In this document: one piece after another, positions 1-8,910 of the stretch
How the letters are laid out: each line of letters opens with the position of its first letter
Numbering within the stretch: the stretch's first letter is position 1
Source of the DNA: an uncultured Sulfitobacter sp.
GTDB taxonomy: Bacteria > Pseudomonadota > Alphaproteobacteria > Rhodobacterales > Rhodobacteraceae
Direction of reading: 5' to 3'
Assembly (NCBI RefSeq): GCF_947499945.1
Contig: NZ_CANMQD010000001.1
Span: 1,550,001-1,614,000 of the forward strand
Length of the DNA stretch: 64,000 nucleotides
Position numbers and translations under genes: made by a program
The notes under the pieces: model-generated
What the model saw: the letters and a program-made list of their open reading frames with translations, nothing else
The model's database searches: none
What the model was told of the DNA's origin: nothing

Positions 1-219
1 TACTTATGGAGTAAATCTTCATTTTGAGCGTGTGGGTAACTCTGTGTGTTATCTTCAGTTAATGAAAGTTACCAAATGGTAAAATTATCCTTATCCACCG
101 TGGGCGAATCTCTGGCTAAGGTGGTGGAAATGACACCTTATCCCCCTCTTGAACCCAAACCCGTTATTGTCGACAAGTTGTTGTTAAGAACATCTTAAGA
201 TTATGCATGAGTTATCCCC
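1..219. other. Putative oriC segment / DnaA-box cluster upstream of maf
   Basis: No open reading frame is convincing in this AT-richer stretch. It contains several 9-mers close to the DnaA box TTATCCACA: TTACCCACA (minus strand, 31-39), TTATCCACC (91-99) and TTATCCCCA (212-220, overlapping the maf start codon) each differ at one position; TTATCTTCA (49-57), TTATCCTTA (85-93) and TTATCCCCC (138-146) differ at two. A CcrM-type GANTC site (GAATC, 106-110) and a palindrome TTAAGA-ACA-TCTTAA (184-198) are also present. In Caulobacter the chromosome origin lies beside the block leading to maf-aroE-coaE-dnaQ-secB, the order seen here. The left boundary is outside the window. Origin function is inferred from boxes plus synteny. 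Confidence 0.55.
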
Positions 220-819
220 ATGAGTGTCCACATCATCCTTGCCTCAGGTTCCAGTATTAGGACCCAGATGCTCAGCCAAGCAGCGGTTCCTCACGAGGTC
301 CAACTGGCGCGGGTGGACGAGGATATGATGAAGGCATCGCTCATCGCAGAGGGTGCCCCGCCTCGCGATATTGCCGATGCTTTGGCAGAAATGAAAGCGT
401 CAAAGGTCAGTGATAAAAACCCCGGTGCTTTGGTGATAGGCTGTGATCAGGTTCTAGAGCATAACGGAACGCTTCTGAGTAAGCCTGAAACACCCCAAGA
501 GGCACTTGCGCAGCTCAAGCGGATGCGCGGAGACCGACATACGCTATTATCCGCTGCCGTGATCTTTGAAGATGGCAAACCGTTGTGGCGACATATTGGT
601 GTTGTGCGTCTACGGATGCGTGATGCGAGTGATGCATATCTCGAAGAATACGTTGAACGTAATTGGGAGAGCATCCGCCACGCCGTAGGCGCTTACAAGC
701 TTGAAGAGGAAGGCGTGCGGCTTTTCTCGCGTATTGAAGGCGATTACTTTAATGTGCTTGGCATGCCCTTGTTGGAAATCCTGAATTACCTCACCCTTCG
801 TGGAGACATTGCCCAATGA
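220..819 (+). CDS. maf: Maf/YceF-family nucleoside triphosphate pyrophosphatase
   Basis: A Maf-family house-cleaning enzyme of 199 residues, the usual length, which hydrolyses noncanonical or modified nucleoside triphosphates to the monophosphate and pyrophosphate in the cytoplasm. The N-terminal signature ILASGSSIRTQML is the substrate loop with the conserved Arg, and GCDQVLEHNGTLLSKP is the second conserved block. The DQ pair instead of DT resembles the YceF (m7GTP-type) branch more than the YhdE (dTTP/UTP) branch, so 7-methyl-GTP is the likelier substrate; that is inference. It is the first gene of a run that overlaps aroE by 4 bp (ATGA) and continues through coaE and dnaQ. The start codon overlaps a DnaA-box-like 9-mer. 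Confidence 0.93.
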   Translation: MSVHIILASGSSIRTQMLSQAAVPHEVQLARVDEDMMKASLIAEGAPPRDIADALAEMKASKVSDKNPGALVIGCDQVLEHNGTLLSKPETPQEALAQLKRMRGDRHTLLSAAVIFEDGKPLWRHIGVVRLRMRDASDAYLEEYVERNWESIRHAVGAYKLEEEGVRLFSRIEGDYFNVLGMPLLEILNYLTLRGDIAQ

Positions 820-1652
820 CCGAACTGCCTCGCATCCCTTTGGCTGGTGTTATCGGCGCTCCGATAGCCCATTCAAAATCGCCACAGCTGCACCGTCACT
901 GGCTTAAGACTTATGGAATTGCAGGCCATTATATCCCGATGGAGGTCAGCAATGACAATCTGGAAAATGTGCTCCGCACCCTGCCCCAAATGGGATTTGT
1001 GGGCGTTAACATTACAATTCCACACAAAGAAAAGGTAATGGAAATCGCCGATCTGGTGACGGATCGTGCGATCCTGATTGGTGCTGCAAACACGCTAATT
1101 TTTCGCAAAGATGGAAAGATTCACGCGGATAACACAGATGGCTATGGCTTCATTGAAAATCTGAAAGCGGGTGCACCGCAATGGAACCCACGGTCTGGTC
1201 CGGCTGCTGTCCTTGGTGCGGGCGGCGCTGCGCGGGCAGTTATCTCATCGCTGCTTGAAGCGGGAGTTCCAGAAATCATGCTCTCTAACCGGACAAGGGT
1301 AAGAGCCGATAAGCTTAAACAGGATTTTGGAAGTCGTATTCGTGTCTATGAGTGGGTTCAGGCAGGCAATATGATTGATGATGCCGACCTGTTGGTGAAC
1401 ACAACATCGCTCGGGATGATTGGAAAGTCAGAGCTGCGCGTGCCGCTTGATGGTCTGCGCTCGTCTACAATCGTCACTGACCTCGTCTATGCACCGCTCA
1501 AGACCAAACTCCTCGCCACAGCAGAGGATTATGGCTGTGCCACTGTTGATGGTCTTGGAATGTTGCTGCATCAGGCCGTGCCTGCTTTTGAGCGTTGGTT
1601 TGGTCGCCGTCCCGAAGTGGACCGTGCCACACGCGCAGCGGCATTACGTTGA
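816..1652 (+). CDS. aroE: Shikimate dehydrogenase (NADP+)
   Basis: Reduces 3-dehydroshikimate to shikimate with NADPH, the fourth step of the chorismate pathway. The 278-residue length is normal. Visible family motifs are the substrate-binding SKSPQLHRHW near residue 21, NITIPHKE with the catalytic Lys near residue 70, DNTDGYGF near residue 108, and the Rossmann turn VLGAGGAARA near residue 134. The start overlaps the maf stop (ATGA) and the stop overlaps the coaE start (TGATG), so the genes are translationally coupled. A full-length ordinary biosynthetic enzyme. Confidence 0.96.
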   Translation: MTELPRIPLAGVIGAPIAHSKSPQLHRHWLKTYGIAGHYIPMEVSNDNLENVLRTLPQMGFVGVNITIPHKEKVMEIADLVTDRAILIGAANTLIFRKDGKIHADNTDGYGFIENLKAGAPQWNPRSGPAAVLGAGGAARAVISSLLEAGVPEIMLSNRTRVRADKLKQDFGSRIRVYEWVQAGNMIDDADLLVNTTSLGMIGKSELRVPLDGLRSSTIVTDLVYAPLKTKLLATAEDYGCATVDGLGMLLHQAVPAFERWFGRRPEVDRATRAAALR

Positions 1653-2239
1653 TGTTTAAGCTTGGCCTGACAGGCTCCATCGGGATGGGTAAATCCACCA
1701 CCGCGCAGATGTTTGTTGATGAGGGTTGTGCGCTTTGGGATGCAGACGCGGCTGTGCACCGTCTCTATGCAAAAGGCGGTGCAGCTGTTGCTCCATTTGC
1801 CCAAGCTTTTCCTGAAGCAGTTATTGATGGTGCCGTTTCGCGTACTGTACTCAAAGATATCATTGGCCGTGACCAAAATGCGCTCAAGCGGATTGAGGCC
1901 ATCGTTCATCCACTTGTCGGACAGGATCGCGCGGCGTTCCTTGCTAAGACGGATGCTGACATTGTCGTGTTAGATATTCCGCTACTGTTTGAAACGGGTG
2001 GCGATGCTCGTGTGGACGCAACCGCCTGTGTATTTGTGGATGACTCGACACAAGAGGCACGTGTGATGGAGCGGGGTACGATGACGCGTGAGCAGTTCCT
2101 CAGCATCAAGGCAAAGCAACTCCCCGCATCAGAAAAATGTGCTCGCGCTACTTATGTGATCGAGACAGACACACTTGAACACGCTCACGCCCAAGTGCAG
2201 AAAATCGTTGAAACTATTCGGAGCCAGTTAAATGCGTGA
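1652..2239 (+). CDS. coaE: Dephospho-CoA kinase
   Basis: Phosphorylates the 3'-hydroxyl of dephospho-CoA with ATP, the last step of coenzyme A synthesis. The ORF track opens at 1595, but homology begins at MFKLGLTGSIGMGKSTT with the P-loop GSIGMGKST at residues 8-16, so I chose the ATG at 1652, which shares its A with the aroE TGA. This gives 195 residues, normal for CoaE. The DADAAVHRLY segment and the C-terminal lid helices are recognisable. It overlaps dnaQ by 8 bp. Confidence 0.95.
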   Translation: MFKLGLTGSIGMGKSTTAQMFVDEGCALWDADAAVHRLYAKGGAAVAPFAQAFPEAVIDGAVSRTVLKDIIGRDQNALKRIEAIVHPLVGQDRAAFLAKTDADIVVLDIPLLFETGGDARVDATACVFVDDSTQEARVMERGTMTREQFLSIKAKQLPASEKCARATYVIETDTLEHAHAQVQKIVETIRSQLNA

Positions 2240-2918
2240 GATCGTCCTTGATACCGAAACTACAGGTTTTGACCCCAAGACAGGCGACCGGATTGTCGAG
2301 ATTGGGGCGGTTGAATTGATGCGGCATGTCGCGACTGGTGTCACATTTCATGAATACATCAATCCAGAGCGAAGCATGCCCGACGACGCCTTCCAGGTGC
2401 ACGGTCTTGGCGATGATTTCCTTCGGGACAAGCCCAAGTTTGCGGCGGTGGGGCAGGCGTTCCTCGACTTTGTGGGCGACAGCAAAATGATCATTCACAA
2501 CGCCGCCTTTGATATGAAGTTTCTGAATTTTGAACTGGCCAAGATAGGCCTGCGACAGCTTCCTTGGGAACAGGCGGTGGATACGCTTGCAATCGCCCGA
2601 AAGAAGTTTCCCGGCTCACCGTCTTCCCTCGACGCGCTTTGTCGGCGCTTTGGCATCAATAACGATGCGCGTACGCTTCACGGTGCCCTGCTCGACAGTG
2701 AAATTCTGGCCGAAGTGTATTTAGAGTTGATTGGCGGTAAGCAGCCTGACTTTGGCCTGTCTACCCGTGCCGCGCCGAAAGTAGGTGAAGTAAGCACCGA
2801 GTGGACACCGCGCCCGCGCCCCACACCCCTGCCCTCACGGCTCACTGAAAAAGAAAACGCCGCCCACGCCGAGTTTGTCGGCAAGTTGGGCGGCGGTGCT
2901 GTTTGGCTAAAAAGCTAA
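2232..2918 (+). CDS. dnaQ: DNA polymerase III epsilon subunit (3'-5' proofreading exonuclease)
   Basis: Proofreading subunit of the replicative polymerase, a DEDDh exonuclease. Exo I is seen as VLDTETTGFD (residues 5-14), Exo II as HNAAFDMKFLN near residue 88, and Exo III as HGALLDSEILAEVY near residue 150, so both metal-binding acids and the catalytic His are present. The C-terminal tail is the short linker that contacts the alpha subunit. At 228 residues it is a normal alphaproteobacterial epsilon. It is last in the maf-aroE-coaE-dnaQ operon and converges on secB with a 5 bp gap and no obvious terminator. Confidence 0.95.
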   Translation: MREIVLDTETTGFDPKTGDRIVEIGAVELMRHVATGVTFHEYINPERSMPDDAFQVHGLGDDFLRDKPKFAAVGQAFLDFVGDSKMIIHNAAFDMKFLNFELAKIGLRQLPWEQAVDTLAIARKKFPGSPSSLDALCRRFGINNDARTLHGALLDSEILAEVYLELIGGKQPDFGLSTRAAPKVGEVSTEWTPRPRPTPLPSRLTEKENAAHAEFVGKLGGGAVWLKS

Positions 2919-2923
2919 TCGGA

Positions 2924-3406
2924 TTAAGCGTCGGCGGTGGTCGCAGCTTCTGCTTGACGGCGCTCGATTTCACCACGGTACAGGGCAACAAAATCGATAT
3001 TCTCAAGGTTGAGCGGCGGGAAGCCACCGTCACGTGTCACGTCACTCACGATGCGGCGCAAGAACGGGAAGATCATGCGCGGACATTCAATAAGAAGGAA
3101 CGGGTGCAACTGGTCTTCGGGAACCTGTTGAATGTCAAAGATGCCGACATAGTCAATTTCCAGCGCAAACAGAGTTGTATCCGCGCCTTTTGCCTTTGAT
3201 GTCACGTTGAGCTTGATCGCTGTTTCGTACTGGTTCTCGGCAGTACGTTTTTTCGCATCAAGGTTCACTTGGACCTGTACATCAGGCTGCACATCGGACG
3301 GTGCCCCTTTTTGCGCCATGATATTCTCGAATGACATGTCACGGATGAATTGACCCAAAACGCGCAGTTGTGGGGATGCTGGTTGTGTTGCTTCGGCCTC
3401 GGCCAT
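2924..3406 (-). CDS. secB: Protein-export chaperone SecB
   Basis: A cytosolic tetrameric chaperone that keeps preproteins unfolded and delivers them to SecA. It has 160 residues, and the family core VLGQFIRDMSFEN (residues 16-28) and QVQVNLDAKKR near residue 44 are seen; the tail is acidic/alanine-rich with TRDGGFPPLNLENIDF, a conserved SecB segment. The start ATG at 3406 follows GGAGAG. It is transcribed away from fxsA and towards dnaQ. secB beside dnaQ is the usual alphaproteobacterial origin-proximal order. Confidence 0.95.
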   Translation of the reverse strand: MAEAEATQPASPQLRVLGQFIRDMSFENIMAQKGAPSDVQPDVQVQVNLDAKKRTAENQYETAIKLNVTSKAKGADTTLFALEIDYVGIFDIQQVPEDQLHPFLLIECPRMIFPFLRRIVSDVTRDGGFPPLNLENIDFVALYRGEIERRQAEAATTADA

Positions 3407-3489
3407 ATCGGCTCTCCTCTTTGGAGGTTAAAGTACTCGGAGTGGCTTATCAGATCAGGTTAAAGCGCTCAATCGCTTACTTTTAACAC

Positions 3490-3975
3490 TTAACTTTTGG
3501 TCCAGCCAGAATTCCCTTTTGGTGCGTCATCATCGGGCAATTCGGTAAATTCACCGTCAATCACATCACTTCCACGATTAGATGGCTGGGGGTGCTGTCG
3601 CCCTGCCCCCGGTGTGCCAAAGCTCTGGATGTTGATCCGCGTACGGATTGCTTTGAACACTGCCGTACGAAACGCAGGGATCAATAAGGCAAATCCAACA
3701 GCGTCAGTGAAAAACCCCGGTGTAAGCAAAAGTGCGCCCGAGAATAGTATCATCGCACCGTGCACCAATGGCTCTGTCGGGTCACGCAGATCGCTGAACG
3801 ACGATTGAAGTTGACTCAACGCCAAACGGCCCTGACTGCGCACCAGATATGTACCTGCAATCGCCGTCAGAATGACGATGAGAAGCGTCGGCCACATGCC
3901 AATAAATCCGCCAACTTGAATGAATAGTGCGATCTCGATCACCGGAATGGCGATGAATGCGATTAAAAGCCACAT
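3490..3975 (-). CDS. fxsA: FxsA family inner-membrane protein
   Basis: A small integral membrane protein of the FxsA family, named for suppression of F-exclusion of phage T7 in E. coli; its cellular role is unclear. Hydrophobic segments are MWLLIAFIAIPVIEIALFI at the N-terminus, then LLIVILTAIAGTYLV and FSGALLLTPGFFTDAVGFALLI. The LTPGFFTDAVG block is the family signature. I start at the ATG at 3975 (161 aa), preceded by AAGGAAG; the ORF-track start at 4026 adds a non-homologous leader. The C-terminal tail is hydrophilic. It diverges from the Tim44-like gene across about 100 bp. Confidence 0.9.
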   Translation of the reverse strand: MWLLIAFIAIPVIEIALFIQVGGFIGMWPTLLIVILTAIAGTYLVRSQGRLALSQLQSSFSDLRDPTEPLVHGAMILFSGALLLTPGFFTDAVGFALLIPAFRTAVFKAIRTRINIQSFGTPGAGRQHPQPSNRGSDVIDGEFTELPDDDAPKGNSGWTKS

Positions 3976-4079
3976 GTTATTGCTTCCTTTCATCGGGGCT
4001 AGAGTGGACTTGAGCCCCCTTCGCACCTACATAAGGGGTCAAGAGCATTGTTTCCACGCCTAGCCCTCAAGAGGTCCAT

Positions 4080-4736
4080 ATGAATTCGCCGCTTATCCAG
4101 CTTCTGGTGCTTGCCGCAATCGCGGTTTTTCTCATCCTGAGGCTTAAAAACGTGCTTGGCACGCGAGAGGGCTTTGAAAAGCCACCCCTGCCGATCCCGC
4201 AGGAAAAACGTGGCGGTCCTGCCTTTGAAGTGATCGAAGGTGGCCCCGATCTCGATATTACTGATCATTTTGATGAGGGTACGGCGCAGGCACGTGCATT
4301 GTCCGAGATGAAGCGCATTGAGCCTTCATTCAACGTGACAGACTTTCTTGCTGGAGCGCGCGGTGCCTACGAGATGATCGTGATGGGGTACGAAACGGGT
4401 GAGTTGGACAATATCAAATCCTTCCTGTCCGAGGACATATACGAGAGCTTTGTCGACGGTGTTGCCGCGCGTGAAGACCAAGGGCTGACGATTGAGGCCA
4501 ATTTTATTGGTGTTCGCGAGATGAGCCTTGAGAACGTAACGCTCGATCCTGACACGAAAGAGGCGGAAATGACGCTGAAGTTTGTGGCAGAGTTGACACA
4601 GGCTGTGCGTAATGCCGAAGGCGAGATTGTAGAAGGCAGCATCACCGATGCTAAAAAGCAAAAAGACACGTGGGTATTCTCCCGCCACATGGGCTCGGAT
4701 GATCCGAATTGGTTCTTGGTTTCTACAGACGGGTAA
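4080..4736 (+). CDS. Tim44/TimA-like domain protein, membrane anchored
   Basis: The 218-residue protein has one N-terminal transmembrane helix (about residues 4-22), a polar linker, and a C-terminal Tim44-like domain (about 80-215) containing FLAGARGAYEMIV and the alternating beta strands of this fold. Mitochondrial Tim44 tethers the import motor to the inner membrane; the bacterial relatives (TimA in Caulobacter) associate with the inner membrane but have no agreed job. Start ATG at 4080 has AAGAGG upstream. It overlaps the presumed TTG start of mltA by 28 bp, implying coupled translation with the envelope enzyme downstream. Confidence 0.9.
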   Translation: MNSPLIQLLVLAAIAVFLILRLKNVLGTREGFEKPPLPIPQEKRGGPAFEVIEGGPDLDITDHFDEGTAQARALSEMKRIEPSFNVTDFLAGARGAYEMIVMGYETGELDNIKSFLSEDIYESFVDGVAAREDQGLTIEANFIGVREMSLENVTLDPDTKEAEMTLKFVAELTQAVRNAEGEIVEGSITDAKKQKDTWVFSRHMGSDDPNWFLVSTDG

Positions 4737-5770
4737 AATGCGCAATTCGCATAAGTGCCATTATCGGGGCCTCGCTTTTGGCGGGGCCTTTGGCGTCTGA
4801 GGTGAAATATGATGTGTTGTCTTTTGACCAGCTTGACGGTTGGGCAGAAGATGACCATGCCGCAGCGTTCGAGACATTTCTAAACACTTGTAAAGACATG
4901 AAAGATCCGGATTGGAACGCGGTCTGTGCCTATGCGCAGTCACGCCCCGATCCCCGTGATTTCTTTGAGCTGCTGTTTCGTCCTGTCCTGATGGACGATG
5001 GAAAAGAAGCGCTGTTCACCGGCTATTTTGAGCCCGAACTTGAGGGTTCGCTTACGCGAACAGATCGGTACCGTTTTCCCGTTTATAAAATGCCTGTCGA
5101 AGCGAGACAGAATCGCCCATGGTTTACACGGCAGGAAATTTTGGAAAGCGGTGTGATGGATGGGCGTGAGCTGGTTATCGCCTACGTTGATGATCCGGTT
5201 GAGCTGTTTTTTCTCCAGATCCAAGGGTCGGGTCGAATCCGCCTCCCGAACGGAAACTACGTGCGAGTCGGATATCGCGGCTCTAACGGCCATAATTACC
5301 GCTCCATTGGTCAGGAGCTCGTCCGCCGCGGCGTGTATCAAGCGCATCAGGTCAGCGCCCAAGTAATCAAGAATTGGGTGCGTCGTAATCCGGTTGAGGG
5401 GCAGGACCTCCTTTATCATAATCCGTCCTACGTGTTCTTCCGTGAGGTGAGTAAAGTGCCGAGTGACAAGGGACCGCTTGGTGCGATGAACCGTTCCATC
5501 ACGACAATGCGCACAGTTGCGATTGACCCATCTTTTGTTCGCCTTGGCTCCCCTGTCTGGATTGAGAAAGATGGTAAATCACCGCTGCGTCGGTTGATGA
5601 TCGCTCAAGATACCGGATCAGCAATTAAAGGTGCGCAACGTGCCGACGTTTTCTTTGGCACAGGCGATGAGGCGGGGCGGCAAGCCGGAACAATTCGCGA
5701 CCCGGGTCGGCTAATTGTGCTTATGCCAATTCAGCGTGCCTATGCTCTCCTCCCAGAAAGCGCGATATGA
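4709..5770 (+). CDS. mltA: Membrane-bound lytic murein transglycosylase A
   Basis: Cleaves peptidoglycan glycan strands with formation of 1,6-anhydro-MurNAc ends. The central MltA domain includes FTGYFEPELEGSL, and the C-terminal 3D domain carries AQDTGSAIKGAQRADVFFG with the catalytic-type aspartates. The only in-frame start that keeps the signal-peptide-like N-terminus (RRVKCAIRISAIIGASLLAG) is TTG at 4709, inside the Tim44-like gene; the ATG at 4738 is out of frame. The predicted leader lacks an evident lipobox, so periplasmic secretion rather than lipidation is plausible. It overlaps the Smr gene by 4 bp. Its products could feed the MurNAc salvage genes at 17-19 kb. Confidence 0.92.
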   Translation: MVLGFYRRVKCAIRISAIIGASLLAGPLASEVKYDVLSFDQLDGWAEDDHAAAFETFLNTCKDMKDPDWNAVCAYAQSRPDPRDFFELLFRPVLMDDGKEALFTGYFEPELEGSLTRTDRYRFPVYKMPVEARQNRPWFTRQEILESGVMDGRELVIAYVDDPVELFFLQIQGSGRIRLPNGNYVRVGYRGSNGHNYRSIGQELVRRGVYQAHQVSAQVIKNWVRRNPVEGQDLLYHNPSYVFFREVSKVPSDKGPLGAMNRSITTMRTVAIDPSFVRLGSPVWIEKDGKSPLRRLMIAQDTGSAIKGAQRADVFFGTGDEAGRQAGTIRDPGRLIVLMPIQRAYALLPESAI

Positions 5771-6360
5771 AACGTCGTCGGCTCACGGCTGAAGATCGCG
5801 AACTTTGGGATCGGGTGCGGGCAAATACCGAAAGGATGGAGCGAAGCAGTCTTGAAGTAGAGCGGTTTGATCCCGATGTGAGTCTCCCTGCGCCCGGCCC
5901 GCGAAATCTACGCAAAGCTAAATCTGTTATTCTCGGCAAACCCGTCGGGCCTTCGCGCGGACCTGCGCATAACTTAGCCCCAGCAATTCACGATCATATC
6001 CGCCAAGCGCCCGTGCAGATGGATCAAAAGTCATTTGGCAAACTCAAGCGCGGAAAGCTGCGCCCAGAGGGCAAGATCGACTTGCACGGTATGACCCTCG
6101 ATCGTGCGCATCCTGTGCTAACGGGTTTTGTGATGAATGCTCATGCGCAGGGCAAACGCCTTGTCCTTGTGGTTACGGGTAAGGGGAAACAACGCGATGA
6201 AGGAGGTCCTATCCCCGTTCGCCACGGCGTGTTGCGCCATCAGGTCCCGCACTGGCTGCAAATACAGCCGATGAAATCTGTTGTTCTCCAAGTTGCACAG
6301 GCTCACGTGAGTCATGGTGGCGGGGGAGCTTACTATGTTTATCTAAGGCGTCACAGGTAG
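5767..6360 (+). CDS. Smr/MutS2-type domain protein
   Basis: A stand-alone Smr-domain protein of 197 residues. The first 95 or so residues are basic and low in conserved structure; the Smr domain begins near residue 100 with KIDLHGMTLDRA (the LDLHG motif), continues with LVVTGKGKQ, and ends with HGGGGAYYVYLRR. Smr domains bind branched or damaged nucleic acid, and some are RNA endonucleases; the substrate here is not known. It is coupled to mltA by ATGA and runs tail-to-tail into the MFS gene with an 18 bp overlap. Confidence 0.9.
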   Translation: MKRRRLTAEDRELWDRVRANTERMERSSLEVERFDPDVSLPAPGPRNLRKAKSVILGKPVGPSRGPAHNLAPAIHDHIRQAPVQMDQKSFGKLKRGKLRPEGKIDLHGMTLDRAHPVLTGFVMNAHAQGKRLVLVVTGKGKQRDEGGPIPVRHGVLRHQVPHWLQIQPMKSVVLQVAQAHVSHGGGGAYYVYLRRHR

Positions 6361-7590
6361 GTCGCGCTGATAGCGCAGGACGCCCAGCCCCGCGAGAAGC
6401 GCTGCACCAAAGTAGAAGAAGGCAATGGGGATCATCTGATCGGGGAAATTAATGCCCCAATCAATCAACAGCCCACTGATGCCTGGCCCAATCGCCGTAC
6501 CAAACACCATAAGTGCCGCCGCTGCCGCCTTGATCGCACCGAGGTTGCGTGTGCCATAGAACACGGCCCAGAACGCAGCCGTCGCAGTGCTCTGCATTCC
6601 TTGCCCAATACCAAAGATGAACATCCCAATTCCGGCAACAAAAAGGGTGTCCGCATAGGCAAGCACCAGAAAGGATACCCCGTAAGGAATGATCTGGAAT
6701 GGCAGAATATACTTCACACCAAAGCGGTCGATCGCCCAGCCCGTGATGAAGATGAAAATGATGCTAGACAGGGTAAAGACGGGCATAAGGGCGACAAATC
6801 CTGCAAGGCTCCAGCCTTTGACCTCTGTCAGGTGGACCTGTTGGAAGAACAGTGCAGTGCCCCATGCCGCAGGACCGAGGATCAGGGGAATGAGGGTATA
6901 GAAAAGTGGATGGCGCAGCATTTGGCCACGGCTCCAATGCACGCCACCCATACCGAGGCTTTGCATATCTTTCGCCATGGATTGCGGTGTACGTTCAAAC
7001 CGCAACAGCCGCTGCATGACGGGGATCAAGGCAATGATACATCCCGCAGCAACAAGCCACAAACCGCGCCAGTCCCATGTTGCCAGAAGTGCTACAAAAG
7101 TGATGGGCAAAATGGCCTGCCCCGCAGCAAACCCCATTGAGGAGAGTGACAATGCCCGCCCGCGCGTTGCAACAAACCAACGCGCCATCGCCACAGCTCC
7201 AAGCTGGGACATCATCCCCTGCCCCATAAGCCGCAGCGCGTATATGACAAAGACCAATAGAACGACACTGCTCACCAGCGCCATGCTGACACAGGCAAGC
7301 GCGAGCAGGATCATTACGGCCAAGGAAAGTTGCCGCACGCGAAAGCGGTCGGTCAGTGCCCCCGCCCAGATCATCGTGATCGCGGAGAGTGTTGTGGCAA
7401 GTGTATAAAGCCCGCCCCACTCTCCATCGCTCAAGCTGAAAGCATTCTTTATCTCACCTGCGAAGAGCGCGATGAAATAGGTCTGCCCGAAGGAGGAAGT
7501 GAACGTCAGCAAAAATCCCGCGAGCAGGAACAGGCGGTTCTCGATAAGGAAGCGGAGATAGCTCATGCGCCATTGATCACTCGGGCGCAT
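6343..7590 (-). CDS. Major facilitator superfamily transporter
   Basis: A polytopic 12-helix MFS permease of about 415 residues. The loop 2-3 motif appears as GALTDRFRVRQ, and the equivalent after helix 8 as GWAIDRFGVKY. The substrate cannot be read from sequence; it resembles uncharacterised roseobacter MFS proteins. A second ATG at 7566 gives MSYLRFLIENR, eight residues shorter, and is an equally good start; neither has a strong ribosome binding site. It follows hslU on the same strand after 15 bp and overlaps the Smr gene end-to-end by 18 bp. Confidence 0.88.
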   Translation of the reverse strand: MRPSDQWRMSYLRFLIENRLFLLAGFLLTFTSSFGQTYFIALFAGEIKNAFSLSDGEWGGLYTLATTLSAITMIWAGALTDRFRVRQLSLAVMILLALACVSMALVSSVVLLVFVIYALRLMGQGMMSQLGAVAMARWFVATRGRALSLSSMGFAAGQAILPITFVALLATWDWRGLWLVAAGCIIALIPVMQRLLRFERTPQSMAKDMQSLGMGGVHWSRGQMLRHPLFYTLIPLILGPAAWGTALFFQQVHLTEVKGWSLAGFVALMPVFTLSSIIFIFITGWAIDRFGVKYILPFQIIPYGVSFLVLAYADTLFVAGIGMFIFGIGQGMQSTATAAFWAVFYGTRNLGAIKAAAAALMVFGTAIGPGISGLLIDWGINFPDQMIPIAFFYFGAALLAGLGVLRYQRDLPVTP

Positions 7591-7605
7591 GAGAATGGGA
7601 AGGGG

Positions 7606-8910
7606 TTAAAGCACGTAACGGCTTAGATCAGTGGATTTCACCAGTTCACCGAGGTTCGTATCGACAAAAGCGGCATCCACCACAATCTTTTCGCCGCTGC
7701 GATCCGGCGCGGTAAAGCTCAGTTCTTCAAACACCCGCTCCATCACCGTGTAGAGCCGCCGCGCACCGATATTCTCGACCGATTGGTTCACGTCTGCCGC
7801 GATCTTGGCCAGCGCCTTTATTCCGTCTTCGGTAAAGCTGACGTTGACCTGCTCGGTTCCCATCAGCGCCGTATATTGAAGGGTCAGTGCATTGTCCGTC
7901 TCTGTCAGAATGCGCACAAAGTCCTCTTCGGTCAGTGCGCGCAACTCGACGCGGATCGGTAGGCGGCCCTGAAGTTCTGGCAGTAGGTCAGAGGGCTTTG
8001 CGATGTGAAACGCACCCGATGCAATGAACAGCACATGGTCGGTTTTGACGGGACCATGCTTGGTGCTTACCGTTGTCCCTTCGATCAAGGGCAACAGATC
8101 GCGCTGCACACCTTCACGGGAAACATCTCCGCCACGTGCATCGGCGCGGGTGCAGACTTTGTCGATTTCGTCAAGGAACACGATACCGTTCTGCTCCACC
8201 GCTTCAATTGCAGCGCGGGTGACTGTTTCATCATCGAGCAGCTTGTCCGCCTCCTCGCCAATCAGCACTTCATAGCTGTCGGAGACCTTCATCCGCTTTT
8301 TCGTCGTGCGACCGCCCATCGCTTTGCCGAACAGATCGCCAATATTCATCATCCCGCCGCCCTGTGGTTGGCCGGGAATCTCCATTGAGGAAAAGGGGTT
8401 GGATGTATCCGCCACTTCAAGCTCGATCATAGTATCGTCAAGCTGCCCGTCATGCAGTTTTTTGCGGAACATTGTGCGCGTTCCTTCGCGGGCGTCCGAC
8501 CCTGCGATGGCGTCAATCACGCGCTCTTCTGCAGCGCTCTGTGCATTCGCTTTCACGTCCTCGCGCATATGCTCGCGCGTCATGACAATTGCGGCGTCCA
8601 GTAGGTCGCGGATGATCTGCTCTACATCACGGCCGACATAGCCGACTTCGGTAAATTTTGTCGCTTCGACCTTGAGGAAGGGTGCACGCGCCAACTTTGC
8701 CAAGCGGCGGCTTATCTCGGTTTTACCGACACCTGTGGGTCCAATCATCAAAATGTTCTTGGGGTAAACTTCGGCTCGAATATCATCCGGCAAATTGCGA
8801 CAACGCCAACGATTGCGCAGGGCCACGGCCACGGCACGCTTGGCGTCAGTCTGGCCGATGATATAGCGGTCAAGTTCGGATACAATCTCGCGGGGGGTCA
8901 GGTCGGTCAT
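7606..8910 (-). CDS. hslU: ATP-dependent HslUV protease, ATPase subunit HslU
   Basis: AAA+ unfoldase ring that feeds substrates to the HslV peptidase. Walker A is GPTGVGKTE near residue 57, Walker B is VFLDEIDK, and the I-domain lies between. The C-terminus [12 protein letters not shown] is the tail that docks into HslV. I chose the ATG at 8910 ([14 protein letters not shown], 434 aa), which overlaps the hslV stop as ATGA; the track start at 8955 lies inside hslV. hslV-hslU form a coupled pair. Confidence 0.97.
   Translation of the reverse strand: MTDLTPREIVSELDRYIIGQTDAKRAVAVALRNRWRCRNLPDDIRAEVYPKNILMIGPTGVGKTEISRRLAKLARAPFLKVEATKFTEVGYVGRDVEQIIRDLLDAAIVMTREHMREDVKANAQSAAEERVIDAIAGSDAREGTRTMFRKKLHDGQLDDTMIELEVADTSNPFSSMEIPGQPQGGGMMNIGDLFGKAMGGRTTKKRMKVSDSYEVLIGEEADKLLDDETVTRAAIEAVEQNGIVFLDEIDKVCTRADARGGDVSREGVQRDLLPLIEGTTVSTKHGPVKTDHVLFIASGAFHIAKPSDLLPELQGRLPIRVELRALTEEDFVRILTETDNALTLQYTALMGTEQVNVSFTEDGIKALAKIAADVNQSVENIGARRLYTVMERVFEELSFTAPDRSGEKIVVDAAFVDTNLGELVKSTDLSRYVL

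Noticed and set aside
6601-7140. 179-aa plus-strand ORF and other long shadows within the MFS gene
   Set aside because: They are antisense frames of a well-supported transporter with skewed, arginine/lysine-rich composition.
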